DNA of 10,512 bases from an uncultured Clostridia bacterium (GCA_946628865.1 CAMOXE010000132.1:1-10512), one strand, 5' to 3'. Positions 1-7,504 are shown, counted from the stretch's first letter. Notes: a model not told the origin generated them from the letters alone. Program-made: numbers and translations.

Positions 1-375
1 GAAGAGTGGCTAATGAGCGCCGAATATATCATGTCCGAGGGCAACAGACAAGTAATTCTCTGCGAGCGCGGGATAAGGACTTTTGAACCGATGACGAGAA
101 ACACTCTCGATCTGTCGGCGATACCGCTTTTAAAAGAACTTACGCATTTGCCGGTAATAGTCGATCCGAGCCACGCGTCGGGAATATCTCGGCTCGTCGA
201 GCCGATGTCGCTTGCGGCGGCGGGCGCGGGCGCGGGCGGACTTATGATAGAAGTCCATAACGATCCTCCGCACGCGCTGTGCGACGGAGCGCAGTCTCTC
301 CGTCCCGAACAGTTCGAGGTCGTAGTCGAAAAAGTAAAGAAGATTTTGCCGCTCGTAGGGAAGGTATACGACTGA
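1..375 (+). CDS. aroF: 3-deoxy-7-phosphoheptulonate (DAHP) synthase, C-terminal part
   Basis: Cytosolic enzyme that condenses phosphoenolpyruvate with erythrose-4-phosphate, the first step of the shikimate pathway. The reading frame is open from base 1, so the N-terminal half lies upstream of the window; the ATG at 13 is an internal Met. The visible 124 residues carry the hallmarks of the AroA(beta)/KDO8P-synthase-like DAHP synthase type: CERGIRTFE at about 21-29, DPSHASG at 55-61 (PEP/metal region), EVH at 84-86 (metal ligand region) and DGAQSL at 95-100. No chorismate mutase domain follows at the C-terminus. An N-terminal regulatory domain cannot be judged. The segment before EVH reads GAGAGG, where the family usually has GADG; it is encoded by a GC-rich run at about 216-240. 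The stop codon overlaps the tyrA start (TGATG). The symbol could also be written aroA(G) or aroG; the function is secure. Confidence 0.95.
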   Translation, partial: EEWLMSAEYIMSEGNRQVILCERGIRTFEPMTRNTLDLSAIPLLKELTHLPVIVDPSHASGISRLVEPMSLAAAGAGAGGLMIEVHNDPPHALCDGAQSLRPEQFEVVVEKVKKILPLVGKVYD

Positions 376-1214
376 TGAAAATAGGCGTAATCGGTCTGGG
401 ACTTATGGGCGCGTCGTTCGGAAAAGTCGCGAGAAAAAACGGAGCGACGGTTTACGGCTACGATATCGACGAAGAGACGCTGCAAAAAGCGAAACTCGTA
501 GGCGCTATAGACGAAACGGCTGAAACTTGCGAAAAAGATTTGGATCTTCTCGTTATAGCCACTTACGAAGAGCAGTTTTATCCGTCTGCCGAGAGGTTCT
601 TGCCGCTACTTAAACACGGCGGAACAATTATCGACTTTTGCGGCAATAAACGCACTATAGCGCGAGATATGAAAAAACTTGCGGCAAAATACACGGATAT
701 AAACTTTATCGGCGGACACCCGATGGCGGGGCGCGAAGTCGCGGGGATAGACAATTCGCTAATAGCCTTGTTTGACGGTGCCTCGATGGTGATAACGCCG
801 ATAAAAGCGGACATATTCGCGATCGACGAATTGAAAAAATACTTTTTAAGTCTCGGCTTTAAAGAGGTAGTTATAACCACGCCCGAAAACCACGATAAGA
901 ATATAGCGTTCACTTCGCAACTTTGCCATATCGTATCGAACGCGTATATAAAAAGTCCGACGGCTGAAAATCATTTCGGCTACAGCGCGGGCAGTTATAA
1001 AGATTTAACCCGCGTTGCGAGGCTTTCGCCGAAGATGTGGACTGAACTTATGATCTCGAACGCCGACAATTTAAAGACCGAACTCGATCTTTTGATCGCA
1101 AACCTCGAAAAATACTCCGAGGCGCTGGGTGCGGGCGACAAGGCTGCGCTTTGCGCTCTTCTTGCCGAGGGTAACGACAGAAAAATATCGATAGATAAAG
1201 GGAAACTCGAATGA
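375..1214 (+). CDS. tyrA: Prephenate dehydrogenase
   Basis: Oxidatively decarboxylates prephenate to 4-hydroxyphenylpyruvate, the committed step to tyrosine. The ATG at 375 is preferred: it overlaps the previous stop (TGATG), has AGGGAAGG about 10 nt upstream, and places the Rossmann motif at the extreme N-terminus (MKIGVIGLGLMG, residues 1-12). An in-frame ATG at 279 would add 32 residues of aroF-overlapping sequence and is unlikely. The protein is 279 aa. Asp30 at the end of the second strand (YGYD) suggests NAD+ rather than NADP+. GGHPMAG at 113-119 carries the conserved catalytic-region His. ENH(173) and TSQLCH(185) form the prephenate-binding helix region, with Arg213 in DLTRVA. There is no ACT domain and no fused chorismate mutase, so this is the short monofunctional form. 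Specificity for prephenate over arogenate is inferred, not shown. Confidence 0.94.
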   Translation: MKIGVIGLGLMGASFGKVARKNGATVYGYDIDEETLQKAKLVGAIDETAETCEKDLDLLVIATYEEQFYPSAERFLPLLKHGGTIIDFCGNKRTIARDMKKLAAKYTDINFIGGHPMAGREVAGIDNSLIALFDGASMVITPIKADIFAIDELKKYFLSLGFKEVVITTPENHDKNIAFTSQLCHIVSNAYIKSPTAENHFGYSAGSYKDLTRVARLSPKMWTELMISNADNLKTELDLLIANLEKYSEALGAGDKAALCALLAEGNDRKISIDKGKLE

Positions 1215-2236
1215 AACGGATTCCGATAGCCGCATCCAAGCCTTACGAGGCGATAATAACCGAGGGTTTTAACGACCTTTTTGCCGAAGTGAACCGCGTT
1301 TTCGGCGGCGAAAAGATAGCGGTGATTACCGACGACAATACGCATAGACTTTTTTACGGCGACGTCAAGGCGGCGCTGAAAGGCTATGAAGTCGTAAACG
1401 TAAATATAGCGGCGGGCGAGAAGTCGAAAAGCGTCGGGACTTACGCGGAGATACTTTCCGCGCTTGCGTCGGCAAAACTCAAGCGCGGCGACTGCGTTTT
1501 AACGCTCGGCGGCGGAGTGGTCGGCGACGTGGGCGGATTTGCGGCGTCGACGTATATGCGCGGCGTAACCTATATTCAATGCCCGACTACGCTTTTAGCC
1601 GACGTCGATTCTTCGGTGGGCGGCAAAACCGCGATCGATTTCCCCGAGGGCAAAAACTTAGCGGGGACTTTTTATCAACCGTCGCTCGTGTATATAAATA
1701 CCGAGTGTTTAAAGACCTTGCCGCCTCGCGAGATCGACTGCGGCATGGGCGAAATAGTAAAATACGCGTTTTTGGATAAAACCGTATCTCTTGCCGACGT
1801 CAAGGAACTCAATTATCAAACCTTAATAGAGAAATCCATAAAAATAAAGGCGGATATTGTTTGTAAAGACGAGTTCGACAAAGGCGTCCGCGCGCTTTTA
1901 AATCTCGGGCATACCATAGGACACGCGATAGAGGTTGCGTCGGGCTTTACCCTTTCGCACGGGGCTTGCGTAGCGAAAGGAATTGACGCGATAATCGACA
2001 TATCGACGGACTTTTACGGTTTAAGCGAAGAAAAAACAAACGAAATGAAAGCGCTTTTACGCGCGTATCCGTTCGACTTGGATATAGACTGCGATAAAGA
2101 AAAAATAGCGGAGAAAATCGCGCTCGACAAAAAGGCGGAAAAGGGCGGAGTAAAATTCATACTGCTTAAAGGCGTAGGCTCGCCGATTGCGGAAACTTTA
2201 CCCGTTGAAGAGGCAATCAGATGTTGGCGAAGATAA
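1211..2236 (+). CDS. aroB: 3-dehydroquinate synthase
   Basis: NAD+- and metal-dependent cyclisation of DAHP to 3-dehydroquinate, the second shikimate step. It is 341 aa, a normal length. Motifs in order: GEKSKS at 69-74; glycine-rich NAD site GGGVVGDVGGFAAS at 100-113; PTTLLADVDSSVGGKTAID at 125-143; NLAGTFYQP at 149-157; GMGEIVKYA at 178-186; LNLGHTIGHAIE at 230-241. Expected metal ligands are Glu181, His234 and His250, with spacing that matches the family. The start overlaps the tyrA stop by 4 nt (ATGA), and the 3' end overlaps aroA by 16 nt. The C-terminal tail (IRCWRR) is read across the aroA start. Confidence 0.97.
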   Translation: MKRIPIAASKPYEAIITEGFNDLFAEVNRVFGGEKIAVITDDNTHRLFYGDVKAALKGYEVVNVNIAAGEKSKSVGTYAEILSALASAKLKRGDCVLTLGGGVVGDVGGFAASTYMRGVTYIQCPTTLLADVDSSVGGKTAIDFPEGKNLAGTFYQPSLVYINTECLKTLPPREIDCGMGEIVKYAFLDKTVSLADVKELNYQTLIEKSIKIKADIVCKDEFDKGVRALLNLGHTIGHAIEVASGFTLSHGACVAKGIDAIIDISTDFYGLSEEKTNEMKALLRAYPFDLDIDCDKEKIAEKIALDKKAEKGGVKFILLKGVGSPIAETLPVEEAIRCWRR

Positions 2237-3468
2237 GACCTTACGCGGCGGATATAGATATAGTCGCTCCGCCGTCGAAATCATACGCGCACAGGCTTAT
2301 CATTGCCGCGGCGCTCGGCGAAAAGACCGTTACCGTTAAAAACGTAGGTTCTTCCGCCGACGTTCTGGCGACGGCGAGATGCGTCGAGGCGTTGGGGGCG
2401 AAAGTCGGGTTTTCAGGTAAAAACGTAGAAATTACGGGAATTTTTGCCTCCGAAAGAATAAAAACCGCCGTCTTAAACTGCGGCGAAAGCGGTTCTACGT
2501 TGCGCTTTTTAATGCCGATTGCCGCAGCGCTCGGCATAAGCGCGAAATTTACGGGCGAGGGCAGACTTTTATCCCGCCCGAACGAAATACTCTTTTCGCT
2601 TTTAAAAACACATGGGGTAGACGCAAACGGCTACGAGATTTCGGGAAGACTCAAAAGCGGCGATTTCGTCGTCGACGCGAGCGTAAGTTCGCAATATATA
2701 ACGGGGCTTATGCTTGCTCTTCCGCTCATTTCGGGCGATAGCGAAATTATTTTAAAGGGGAAGCCCGTCAGCGAGAACTATATAGATATAACTTTCGACG
2801 TGCTCGATCTCGCGGGCATAAAATACGAAAAAAGCGAGAGCGCTATAAAGATTTTCGGAAACCGAAGATTTGATCTTCCCTCCGAAGTAACTTGCGAGGG
2901 AGACTGGTCGGGCGCGGCGTTTCCGCTCGTTATCGGGGCTATATCCGGCAAGGCGAAAGTCGGCGGGCTGAATTGCAATTCGGCGCAAGGCGATAAAAAA
3001 ATAGCGGATATTTTAGCGCAGGCGGGCGCGAATTTAAGTTACGACGGCGAAAAATATACGGCGACGAAAAGCGAGATTAGGGCGTTTAAAGCGGATATGG
3101 AAAATTGTCCGGACTTAGCGCCGATAGCGTGCGTTTTGGCGGCGAAAGCGAAAGGGGAAAGCGAGATAAGCGGCGTTTTGCGCCTTAAAATAAAAGAGAG
3201 CGACCGATTAAAGGCGGTATGCGATATGCTTACGGTTGCGGGCGTGAAATTTTCTTTCGACGGCGAAAAGTTTAAAATATCCGGCGGCGAAACTCTCGGC
3301 GGAGAGTTTAACGGATATAGCGACCACAGAATAGTAATGGCGGCGACTGCGCTCGCAATATCTTCGAGCGGCGAAAGCGAAATTTCGTGCGCCGAAGCAA
3401 CGGCGAAGTCGTACCCCGAATTTTTCGAGGCGATAGCGGGAGGTAACAATGTCGAAGTGGTGCGGTAA
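2221..3468 (+). CDS. aroA: 3-phosphoshikimate 1-carboxyvinyltransferase (EPSP synthase)
   Basis: Transfers the enolpyruvyl group of PEP to shikimate-3-phosphate. It is 415 aa. Visible motifs: PPSKSYAHR at 17-25 (Lys20, Ser21 and Arg25 contact substrates), GESGSTLRF at 88-96 (PEP loop), SSQY at 156-159, PDLAP at 297-301 with the expected catalytic Asp298, KESDR at 325-329, DHR at 368-370 and KSYPEFF at 396-402. The PEP loop keeps Gly at the position equivalent to E. coli Gly96 but reads GESGST rather than the class I GNAGTA, so glyphosate sensitivity cannot be assigned from sequence. The ATG at 2221 lies inside aroB and is preceded by GAAGAGG at about 2207-2213. The 3' end overlaps aroC by 20 nt and carries the aroC ribosome site. 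Confidence 0.96.
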   Translation: MLAKIRPYAADIDIVAPPSKSYAHRLIIAAALGEKTVTVKNVGSSADVLATARCVEALGAKVGFSGKNVEITGIFASERIKTAVLNCGESGSTLRFLMPIAAALGISAKFTGEGRLLSRPNEILFSLLKTHGVDANGYEISGRLKSGDFVVDASVSSQYITGLMLALPLISGDSEIILKGKPVSENYIDITFDVLDLAGIKYEKSESAIKIFGNRRFDLPSEVTCEGDWSGAAFPLVIGAISGKAKVGGLNCNSAQGDKKIADILAQAGANLSYDGEKYTATKSEIRAFKADMENCPDLAPIACVLAAKAKGESEISGVLRLKIKESDRLKAVCDMLTVAGVKFSFDGEKFKISGGETLGGEFNGYSDHRIVMAATALAISSSGESEISCAEATAKSYPEFFEAIAGGNNVEVVR

Positions 3469-4501
3469 GAAAATAAGCGTGGAAATTTTCGGCGAGTCAC
3501 ACTCGGAAGAGATAGGCGTGAGGGCGAGCGGACTTCCGGGGTTTAAAATCGATGAAAAAACTCTGAAAGAATTTACCTCGCGCCGCTTGGCGGGCGGCGG
3601 AGTTTATTCCACTTCGAGGGTGGAGGCCGACGCGCCGATTTTTATAAAAGGCTACGATAACGGCACTATAGGCGGAGATTTCGAGGCGATAATAAAGAAT
3701 ACGAACGTGCGTAGCGGAGATTATTCATTGCTATTCGGTAAGCCCAGACCGTCGCACGCGGACTACTGCGCATACGTTAAAGACGGCGTTCTCGATTTTA
3801 GCGGCGGCGGCAGGTTTTCGGGCAGACTTACCGCACCGCTCGTGCTTTTGGGCGGGATATTGAAACAATATCTGCAGTCGCGGGGAATAAGGATATATTC
3901 TTACATTTCTCAAGTCGGCAAAATAAAGGGCAAGTCGTATTTTGACGGTGTAGACGAAGAAGAACTTAAACTACAGCGCGATTTTCCCTCTCTTAGCCGC
4001 GCCGACGAAATGCTCGCCGAAATTTTTGCGGCAAAGGCGGACGGCGATTCCGTTGGCGCTGTGGCGGATTGCGTTATAAAAGGCGTTCCTGCGGGGCTTG
4101 GAAACGATTATTTCGAGGGTTTGGAGAGCAAAATTTCTTCGCTCGTATATGCCGTACCCGCAGTTAAAGGCGTAGAGTTCGGCATGGGGTTTTCGTTTGC
4201 CGAAATGCTCGGCAGCGAGGCGAACGATCCGTGGCGCTATCAAAGCGGAGCAGTCGAGTCGCCGACCAACAATTCGGGCGGAATAAACGGCGGAATTTCC
4301 AACGGTATGGATATAACTTTTAAGGCGGCGTTCCGACCCACGCCGTCGATTGCAAAAAAACAAGAGACGGTAGATCTCATAAAAAAAGAAAATACGACGA
4401 TAATTATCGGCGGCAGACACGACGCTTGCGTCGCGGTGAGGGCGCTCCCTGCGATCGAGAGCGCGGCGGCGATAGCAATCGCGGATGAAATGGAGATATA
4501 A
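3449..4501 (+). CDS. aroC: Chorismate synthase
   Basis: FMN-dependent trans-elimination of phosphate from EPSP, giving chorismate. It is 350 aa, slightly shorter than typical (about 360-390). The ATG at 3449 follows GGGAGG at about 3438-3443 inside the end of aroA. Motifs: FGESHS at 14-19 (His18), RPSHAD at 100-105 (His103), GGGRFSGRLTA at 119-129, NNSGGINGGISNG at 274-286, RPTPSI at 296-301 and RHDACV at 323-328. Several of these differ from the common forms (GESHG, RPGHAD, GGRSSARETA, RxDPC), so this is a divergent but apparently intact member: both conserved His residues and the flavin-region Arg remain. One base separates it from pheA. Confidence 0.94.
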   Translation: MSKWCGKKISVEIFGESHSEEIGVRASGLPGFKIDEKTLKEFTSRRLAGGGVYSTSRVEADAPIFIKGYDNGTIGGDFEAIIKNTNVRSGDYSLLFGKPRPSHADYCAYVKDGVLDFSGGGRFSGRLTAPLVLLGGILKQYLQSRGIRIYSYISQVGKIKGKSYFDGVDEEELKLQRDFPSLSRADEMLAEIFAAKADGDSVGAVADCVIKGVPAGLGNDYFEGLESKISSLVYAVPAVKGVEFGMGFSFAEMLGSEANDPWRYQSGAVESPTNNSGGINGGISNGMDITFKAAFRPTPSIAKKQETVDLIKKENTTIIIGGRHDACVAVRALPAIESAAAIAIADEMEI

Positions 4502-4502
4502 C

Positions 4503-5648
4503 ATGGCAAAAATCGATGAGTTAAGGAAAGAAATCGACGACATCGACGATAAACTTTCCGCGCTTTATATAAAGCGCATGCAAGTTAGCAAAGCAATAGG
4601 CGAAGAAAAGGCAAAAACCTCGTCGCCTATAAACGTTTCCGCCCGCGAAAAGGAAGTGCTGCTAAGAGTTACCAAAAATGCGCCGGAAGACCAAAAACTC
4701 TATTTAAAGCAACTATACGAGGACATTTTTATTCAGAGCAAGTCCTACCAAGGTAAATTTTGCGAAGTCAAGTCTAAAGTGGCTGAGAAATTGAGGTCGA
4801 AACTTTCGGGAGGCGAAGAGAAATTCCCCGTATCGGCGAGCGTGGCTTGCCAAGGCGTAGTCGGCGCATACGGCGGAGTGGCGGCGGAAAAACTTTTCGC
4901 GCTCTCCGACGTTACTTATTTCAAGACTTTCGACGCGGTGTTTTCCGCCGTGGATAAGGGGCTTTGCGACTACGGCGTTTTGCCGATTGAAAACAGTACG
5001 GCAGGCTCTGTCGCCGAAGTCTACGACTTAATGAAAAAACACAGTTTTTATATCGTAAAGAGCGTGCGCGTAAAAATTTCGCACGTCCTCGCCGCGAAAA
5101 AAGGCGCTAAGGCGGAGAATATAAAGACGGTTTTATCGCACCCGCAGGCACTCGCGCAATGTTCTCGGTTTTTGGAAAGCGCGAAAGTTAAAATTTCCGA
5201 GGCGGAAAATACGGCGGTCGCCGCCGAAAAAATCGCCAAAGGTAGCGACGAAACGGCGGCTGTAATTTGCAGCAAAGACTGCGCCGACCTTTACGGACTG
5301 TCGGTTTTAAACGCCGACGTCATGAACGCCAAAGACAACTATACGCGGTTTATCTGCATTTCCAAGGACTTAAAAATATTCGGCGGAGCCGACAAAATAA
5401 GCGTAATGACGAGTTTATCGAATAAACCGGGCAGTTTAAACAAGACGCTCAGCCGATTCGCCTCGCTCGGACTAAACCTGACGAAACTCGAATCCCGTCC
5501 CATCGGCGGATACCCGTTCGAGTTTATGTTCTATTTCGATTTCGAGGGCGATATATCCAGCGAGGGGGTACTCAGTCTTTTGTCGGAAATGGAAAACGCG
5601 TCTGATAAATTCGTATTTTTAGGCAGTTACAAAGAGGTATTGCAATGA
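4503..5648 (+). CDS. pheA: Bifunctional chorismate mutase / prephenate dehydratase
   Basis: Converts chorismate to prephenate and then to phenylpyruvate, the phenylalanine branch. The ATG at 4503 is chosen over the in-frame ATG at 4485 because TGGAG at 4491-4495 sits 7 nt before it and it starts just after the aroC stop. The protein is 381 aa in three parts. An AroQ-type chorismate mutase spans about 1-85 (Arg8, Arg25, Lys36, Arg48 and Glu49 align with E. coli Arg11, Arg28, Lys39, Arg51 and Glu52; the Asp48 equivalent is Val45). Prephenate dehydratase spans about 110-290 (PIENS 161-165, NYTRF 279-283 with the expected catalytic Thr281). A C-terminal ACT domain runs from about 298 (KPGSL 308-312, ESRP 330-333). 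The ACT motifs imply feedback inhibition by phenylalanine (family knowledge). The end overlaps aroE by 4 nt. Confidence 0.95.
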   Translation: MAKIDELRKEIDDIDDKLSALYIKRMQVSKAIGEEKAKTSSPINVSAREKEVLLRVTKNAPEDQKLYLKQLYEDIFIQSKSYQGKFCEVKSKVAEKLRSKLSGGEEKFPVSASVACQGVVGAYGGVAAEKLFALSDVTYFKTFDAVFSAVDKGLCDYGVLPIENSTAGSVAEVYDLMKKHSFYIVKSVRVKISHVLAAKKGAKAENIKTVLSHPQALAQCSRFLESAKVKISEAENTAVAAEKIAKGSDETAAVICSKDCADLYGLSVLNADVMNAKDNYTRFICISKDLKIFGGADKISVMTSLSNKPGSLNKTLSRFASLGLNLTKLESRPIGGYPFEFMFYFDFEGDISSEGVLSLLSEMENASDKFVFLGSYKEVLQ

Positions 5649-6391
5649 GATATTGTCTTATAGGGGAGCGGCTTTGCCACAGCAAGTCTAAGGAGATACA
5701 CGGCTATATGGGTATCGGGTACGACCTGGTGGAATTAAAACCGTCCGAACTTGAAAACTTCGCGAAAAACGACTTATACGCGGGTTTTAACGTAACGATT
5801 CCCTATAAAAAGGCGATAATTAAGTATCTCGACGAATTGGACGAAACGGCAAAATCGATAGGGGCGGTGAATACGGTTTTAAAACGGAACGGCAAACTCG
5901 TCGGCTACAACACCGACCTTTTCGGCATGGAGTATATGCTTAATTCGGCAGGAATAGACTTGTCCGAAAAGGCGGTTATGATACTCGGTACGGGCGGAAC
6001 GAGCGAGACGGCGAAAGCGGCGGCGAGAGAACTCGGCGCGGCGAAAATCTACGTCGTCGGGCGGAAAAGCGAGATAAATTACGAAAACTGCTATGAAAAG
6101 ACGGATACCGAAGTGATAATAAACGCCACGCCCGTCGGCATGTATCCGAATATCGACCAAAAGCCGTTAGAGGTAAGCAGATTTCCAAGACTTACAGGCG
6201 TTGCGGACTGCATTTATAATCCTGCCGAAACTCTGCTTTTAAAAGACTGTAAGAAACTCGGAATAAATTGCTGTTCGGGTATGGCTATGCTCGCGGCGCA
6301 AGGTGTTAAGGCGGAGGAGATTTGGCTCGGCAAAAAGACGGATAATCGTATTATAGATAGACTTATAGATGTTTTAAAGGGAAAACTATGA
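5645..6391 (+). CDS. aroE: Shikimate dehydrogenase
   Basis: Reduces 3-dehydroshikimate to shikimate. It is 248 aa, at the short end for AroE. Motifs: GERLCHSKS at 7-15 (Ser13 and Ser15 fit the shikimate-binding pair), NVTIPYK at 49-55 (Lys55 catalytic), GAVNT at 73-77, YNTD at 88-91 (Asp91 catalytic partner), nucleotide loop LGTGGTSETAKA at 114-125, VGR at 138-140 (Arg140 is compatible with NADPH), NATPVGM at 160-166, YNPAETLLL at 191-199 and GMAMLAAQ at 212-219. The usual HSxSPxIH reads HSKSKEIH here. AGAGG lies at about 5632-5637, 8 nt before the ATG. The start overlaps the pheA stop (ATGA) and the stop overlaps the aroQ start in the same way, which suggests translational coupling. Confidence 0.95.
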   Translation: MRYCLIGERLCHSKSKEIHGYMGIGYDLVELKPSELENFAKNDLYAGFNVTIPYKKAIIKYLDELDETAKSIGAVNTVLKRNGKLVGYNTDLFGMEYMLNSAGIDLSEKAVMILGTGGTSETAKAAARELGAAKIYVVGRKSEINYENCYEKTDTEVIINATPVGMYPNIDQKPLEVSRFPRLTGVADCIYNPAETLLLKDCKKLGINCCSGMAMLAAQGVKAEEIWLGKKTDNRIIDRLIDVLKGKL

Positions 6392-6822
6392 AGATTTTGG
6401 TAATAAACGGAGTAAATCTCAATATGCTCGGAATACGCGAAGTGGACCTTTACGGCAAAAGGGATATAAAAGCCTTAGAGCGCTATTGCAAAGAAACGGG
6501 AAAAAGCGTCGGGGTAAAGGTTAAGACTTATCGCTCGAATTACGAGGGAGCGATAGTTACCGCCGTGCAAAAAGCGTTGGGCAGATACGACGGAATAGTC
6601 ATAAACGCCGGCGCGTACACGCACACGAGCGTTGCTATACTCGACGCGCTTAAAGCCGTTCGCATCCCGACAGTCGAAGTGCATTTGACGGATATAAACG
6701 CGAGAGAAGAGTTCAGGAAAAGGAGTTTCATATCTCTTTACGCCGAAAAAGTCATAGTCGGCAAGGGGTTCGAGGGCTACAAAGAGGCGATTTTATATCT
6801 TAATAATAAAATAGCCCGGTAA
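6388..6822 (+). CDS. aroQ: 3-dehydroquinate dehydratase, type II
   Basis: Dehydrates 3-dehydroquinate to 3-dehydroshikimate. It is 144 aa, typical of the dodecameric type II enzyme and unrelated to the type I AroD fold. Motifs: NGVNLNMLGIRE at 7-18, catalytic Tyr22 in LYG, Arg17 in the flexible lid, YRSNYEG at 48-54, INAGAYTHTS at 72-81 (Asn73, His79), VEVHLTDINAREEFRKRS at 96-113 (Glu97, His99, Arg110) and GKGFEGY at 125-131. It is the last gene of the aro operon. No convincing stem-plus-T-run terminator follows before the queT promoter, only a bare T-run at about 6862-6868. Confidence 0.96.
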   Translation: MKILVINGVNLNMLGIREVDLYGKRDIKALERYCKETGKSVGVKVKTYRSNYEGAIVTAVQKALGRYDGIVINAGAYTHTSVAILDALKAVRIPTVEVHLTDINAREEFRKRSFISLYAEKVIVGKGFEGYKEAILYLNNKIAR

Positions 6823-6894
6823 ATCCATATCCGAACTTGCCTTGAATAAGTCTTTTGCGCTCTTTTTTTGTAAATTCTCACTTGACTTATAAAT

Positions 6895-6912
6895 AACCGT
6901 CCGAAAACGGTT
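6895..6912. repeat. Inverted repeat AACCGT-N6-ACGGTT touching the queT -35 box
   Basis: A perfect 6-bp inverted repeat with a 6-nt spacer (CCGAAA). Its right arm ends at 6912, inside the TTGCAA -35 box (6911-6916). No T-run follows, so it is a poor terminator. It could be an operator or the folded 3' end of the aro transcript. The function is unknown and chance cannot be excluded at this length. Confidence 0.35.
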
Positions 6913-6939
6913 GCAATTTTGCGCGACATATTATATAAT
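6911..6939 (+). promoter_or_regulatory. Sigma70/SigA-type promoter of queT
   Basis: -35 TTGCAA at 6911-6916, 17-nt spacer, and a perfect -10 TATAAT at 6934-6939. The expected start of transcription at about 6945-6947 coincides with the first base of the riboswitch P1 stem, so the aptamer would be at the 5' end of the mRNA. The boxes are seen; activity is inferred. Confidence 0.75.
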
Positions 6940-6946
6940 TAAGAAA

Positions 6947-6988
6947 AGAAGGTTTTCGGCAAACACTTCTGAATAAAAAAACCGAGGT
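6947..6988 (+). ncRNA. preQ1-I riboswitch (translational type)
   Basis: The leader has the compact H-type pseudoknot layout of preQ1-I. P1 is AGAAG (6947-6951) with CTTCT (6966-6970). L1 is GTTTT; read strictly, 6952-6956. The P2 5' strand is CGG (6957-6959). L2 is CAAACA (6960-6965), whose ACA holds the cytosine (6964) expected to pair with preQ1. An A-rich L3 (6971-6981) follows, then the P2 3' strand CCG (6982-6984). P2 can extend into AG at 6985-6986, so ligand binding would bury GAGGT (6984-6988), the ribosome site 5 nt upstream of the queT ATG. This fits repression of precursor uptake when preQ1 is abundant. The downstream gene is a known partner of this riboswitch class. Ligand specificity is inferred from pattern and context. 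Confidence 0.85.
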
Positions 6989-6993
6989 AAAAA

Positions 6994-7500
6994 ATGAATA
7001 AGTTTTCAACAAAAATGTTGACACGGGCGGGAGTTATAGCCGCCCTTTATGTAGCCTTGACTTACGCGTTTTTCCCCATATCTTTCGGCGGGGAGCAAGC
7101 GCGCATTTCCGAGGCTTTAACTATTTTGCCGCTTTTTTATATCGAGGCGGTACCCGCGCTGTATATCGGATGCCTTATATCCAACCTGATGGGCTTAGGC
7201 GTATACGATATACTTATCGGCTCGCTTGCGACGCTCATTGCCGCAACGGCTACTTATTATATAGGAAAGACGAATTTAAATAAGCACGTCAAAATCTTTT
7301 TGGGGATAATCCCGCCGATTATCGTAAACGCTTTGATTATTCCGCTCGTTATCTACCTTTCGGGCGGGCTTGAAAAGGCGTATTTTCTTCAAGCACTTTT
7401 AATCGGCGCGGGCGAACTCGCGGTTACTGCGACGCTCGGCGTCGGGCTGTATTATTCCGTTTGGGCGATGCGCGAAAGGAAAATAGGCGTAATGCTTTGA
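6994..7500 (+). CDS. queT: QueT family queuosine-precursor transporter
   Basis: A 168-aa hydrophobic membrane protein of the QueT family, small integral-membrane (S-component-like) proteins proposed to import queuosine precursors such as preQ1 or preQ0. Seen: a short polar N-terminus, then about five to six hydrophobic segments (roughly 12-28, 44-65, 72-91, 100-122, 128-155). The family-like QARISEALTILP stretch lies at about residues 35-46, followed by FYIEAVPALYIGCLISNL. A basic C-terminus (MRERK) suggests a cytoplasmic end. The start codon follows a GAGGT ribosome site embedded in the riboswitch. ECF transporters normally need a separate energising module, and none is in the window. It stands alone between a promoter and a terminator-like hairpin. 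The exact precursor transported is not determinable. Confidence 0.88.
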   Translation: MNKFSTKMLTRAGVIAALYVALTYAFFPISFGGEQARISEALTILPLFYIEAVPALYIGCLISNLMGLGVYDILIGSLATLIAATATYYIGKTNLNKHVKIFLGIIPPIIVNALIIPLVIYLSGGLEKAYFLQALLIGAGELAVTATLGVGLYYSVWAMRERKIGVML

Positions 7501-7504
7501 TCGA

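Noticed and set aside
13..30. ATG at 13 as the start of the DAHP synthase gene
   Set aside because: The frame is open upstream to base 1 and continues conserved sequence (EEWL); the protein would lack most of its barrel. It is an internal Met of a gene cut by the window edge.
216..240. GC-rich GCGGGC repeat as a functional DNA repeat
   Set aside because: It lies in frame within aroF, encodes an Ala/Gly turn before the EVH motif, and is too short to call more than local codon bias.
279..374. N-terminal extension of tyrA from an ATG at 279
   Set aside because: It overlaps about 95 nt of aroF coding sequence, its residues look unlike any domain, and the ATG at 375 has a good ribosome site and puts the Rossmann motif at the N-terminus.
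578..913. Antisense ORFs opposite tyrA, aroA, aroC, aroE, uraA and cadC
   Set aside because: Their products are low-complexity or Arg/Ser-rich mirrors of strongly recognised plus-strand genes, with no domain, ribosome site or promoter of their own.
6846..6890. Intrinsic terminator after aroQ
   Set aside because: The T-run at 6862-6868 has no adjacent G/C-rich stem. The 7-bp complement flanking it is 31 nt apart with the T-run in the loop, the wrong geometry.
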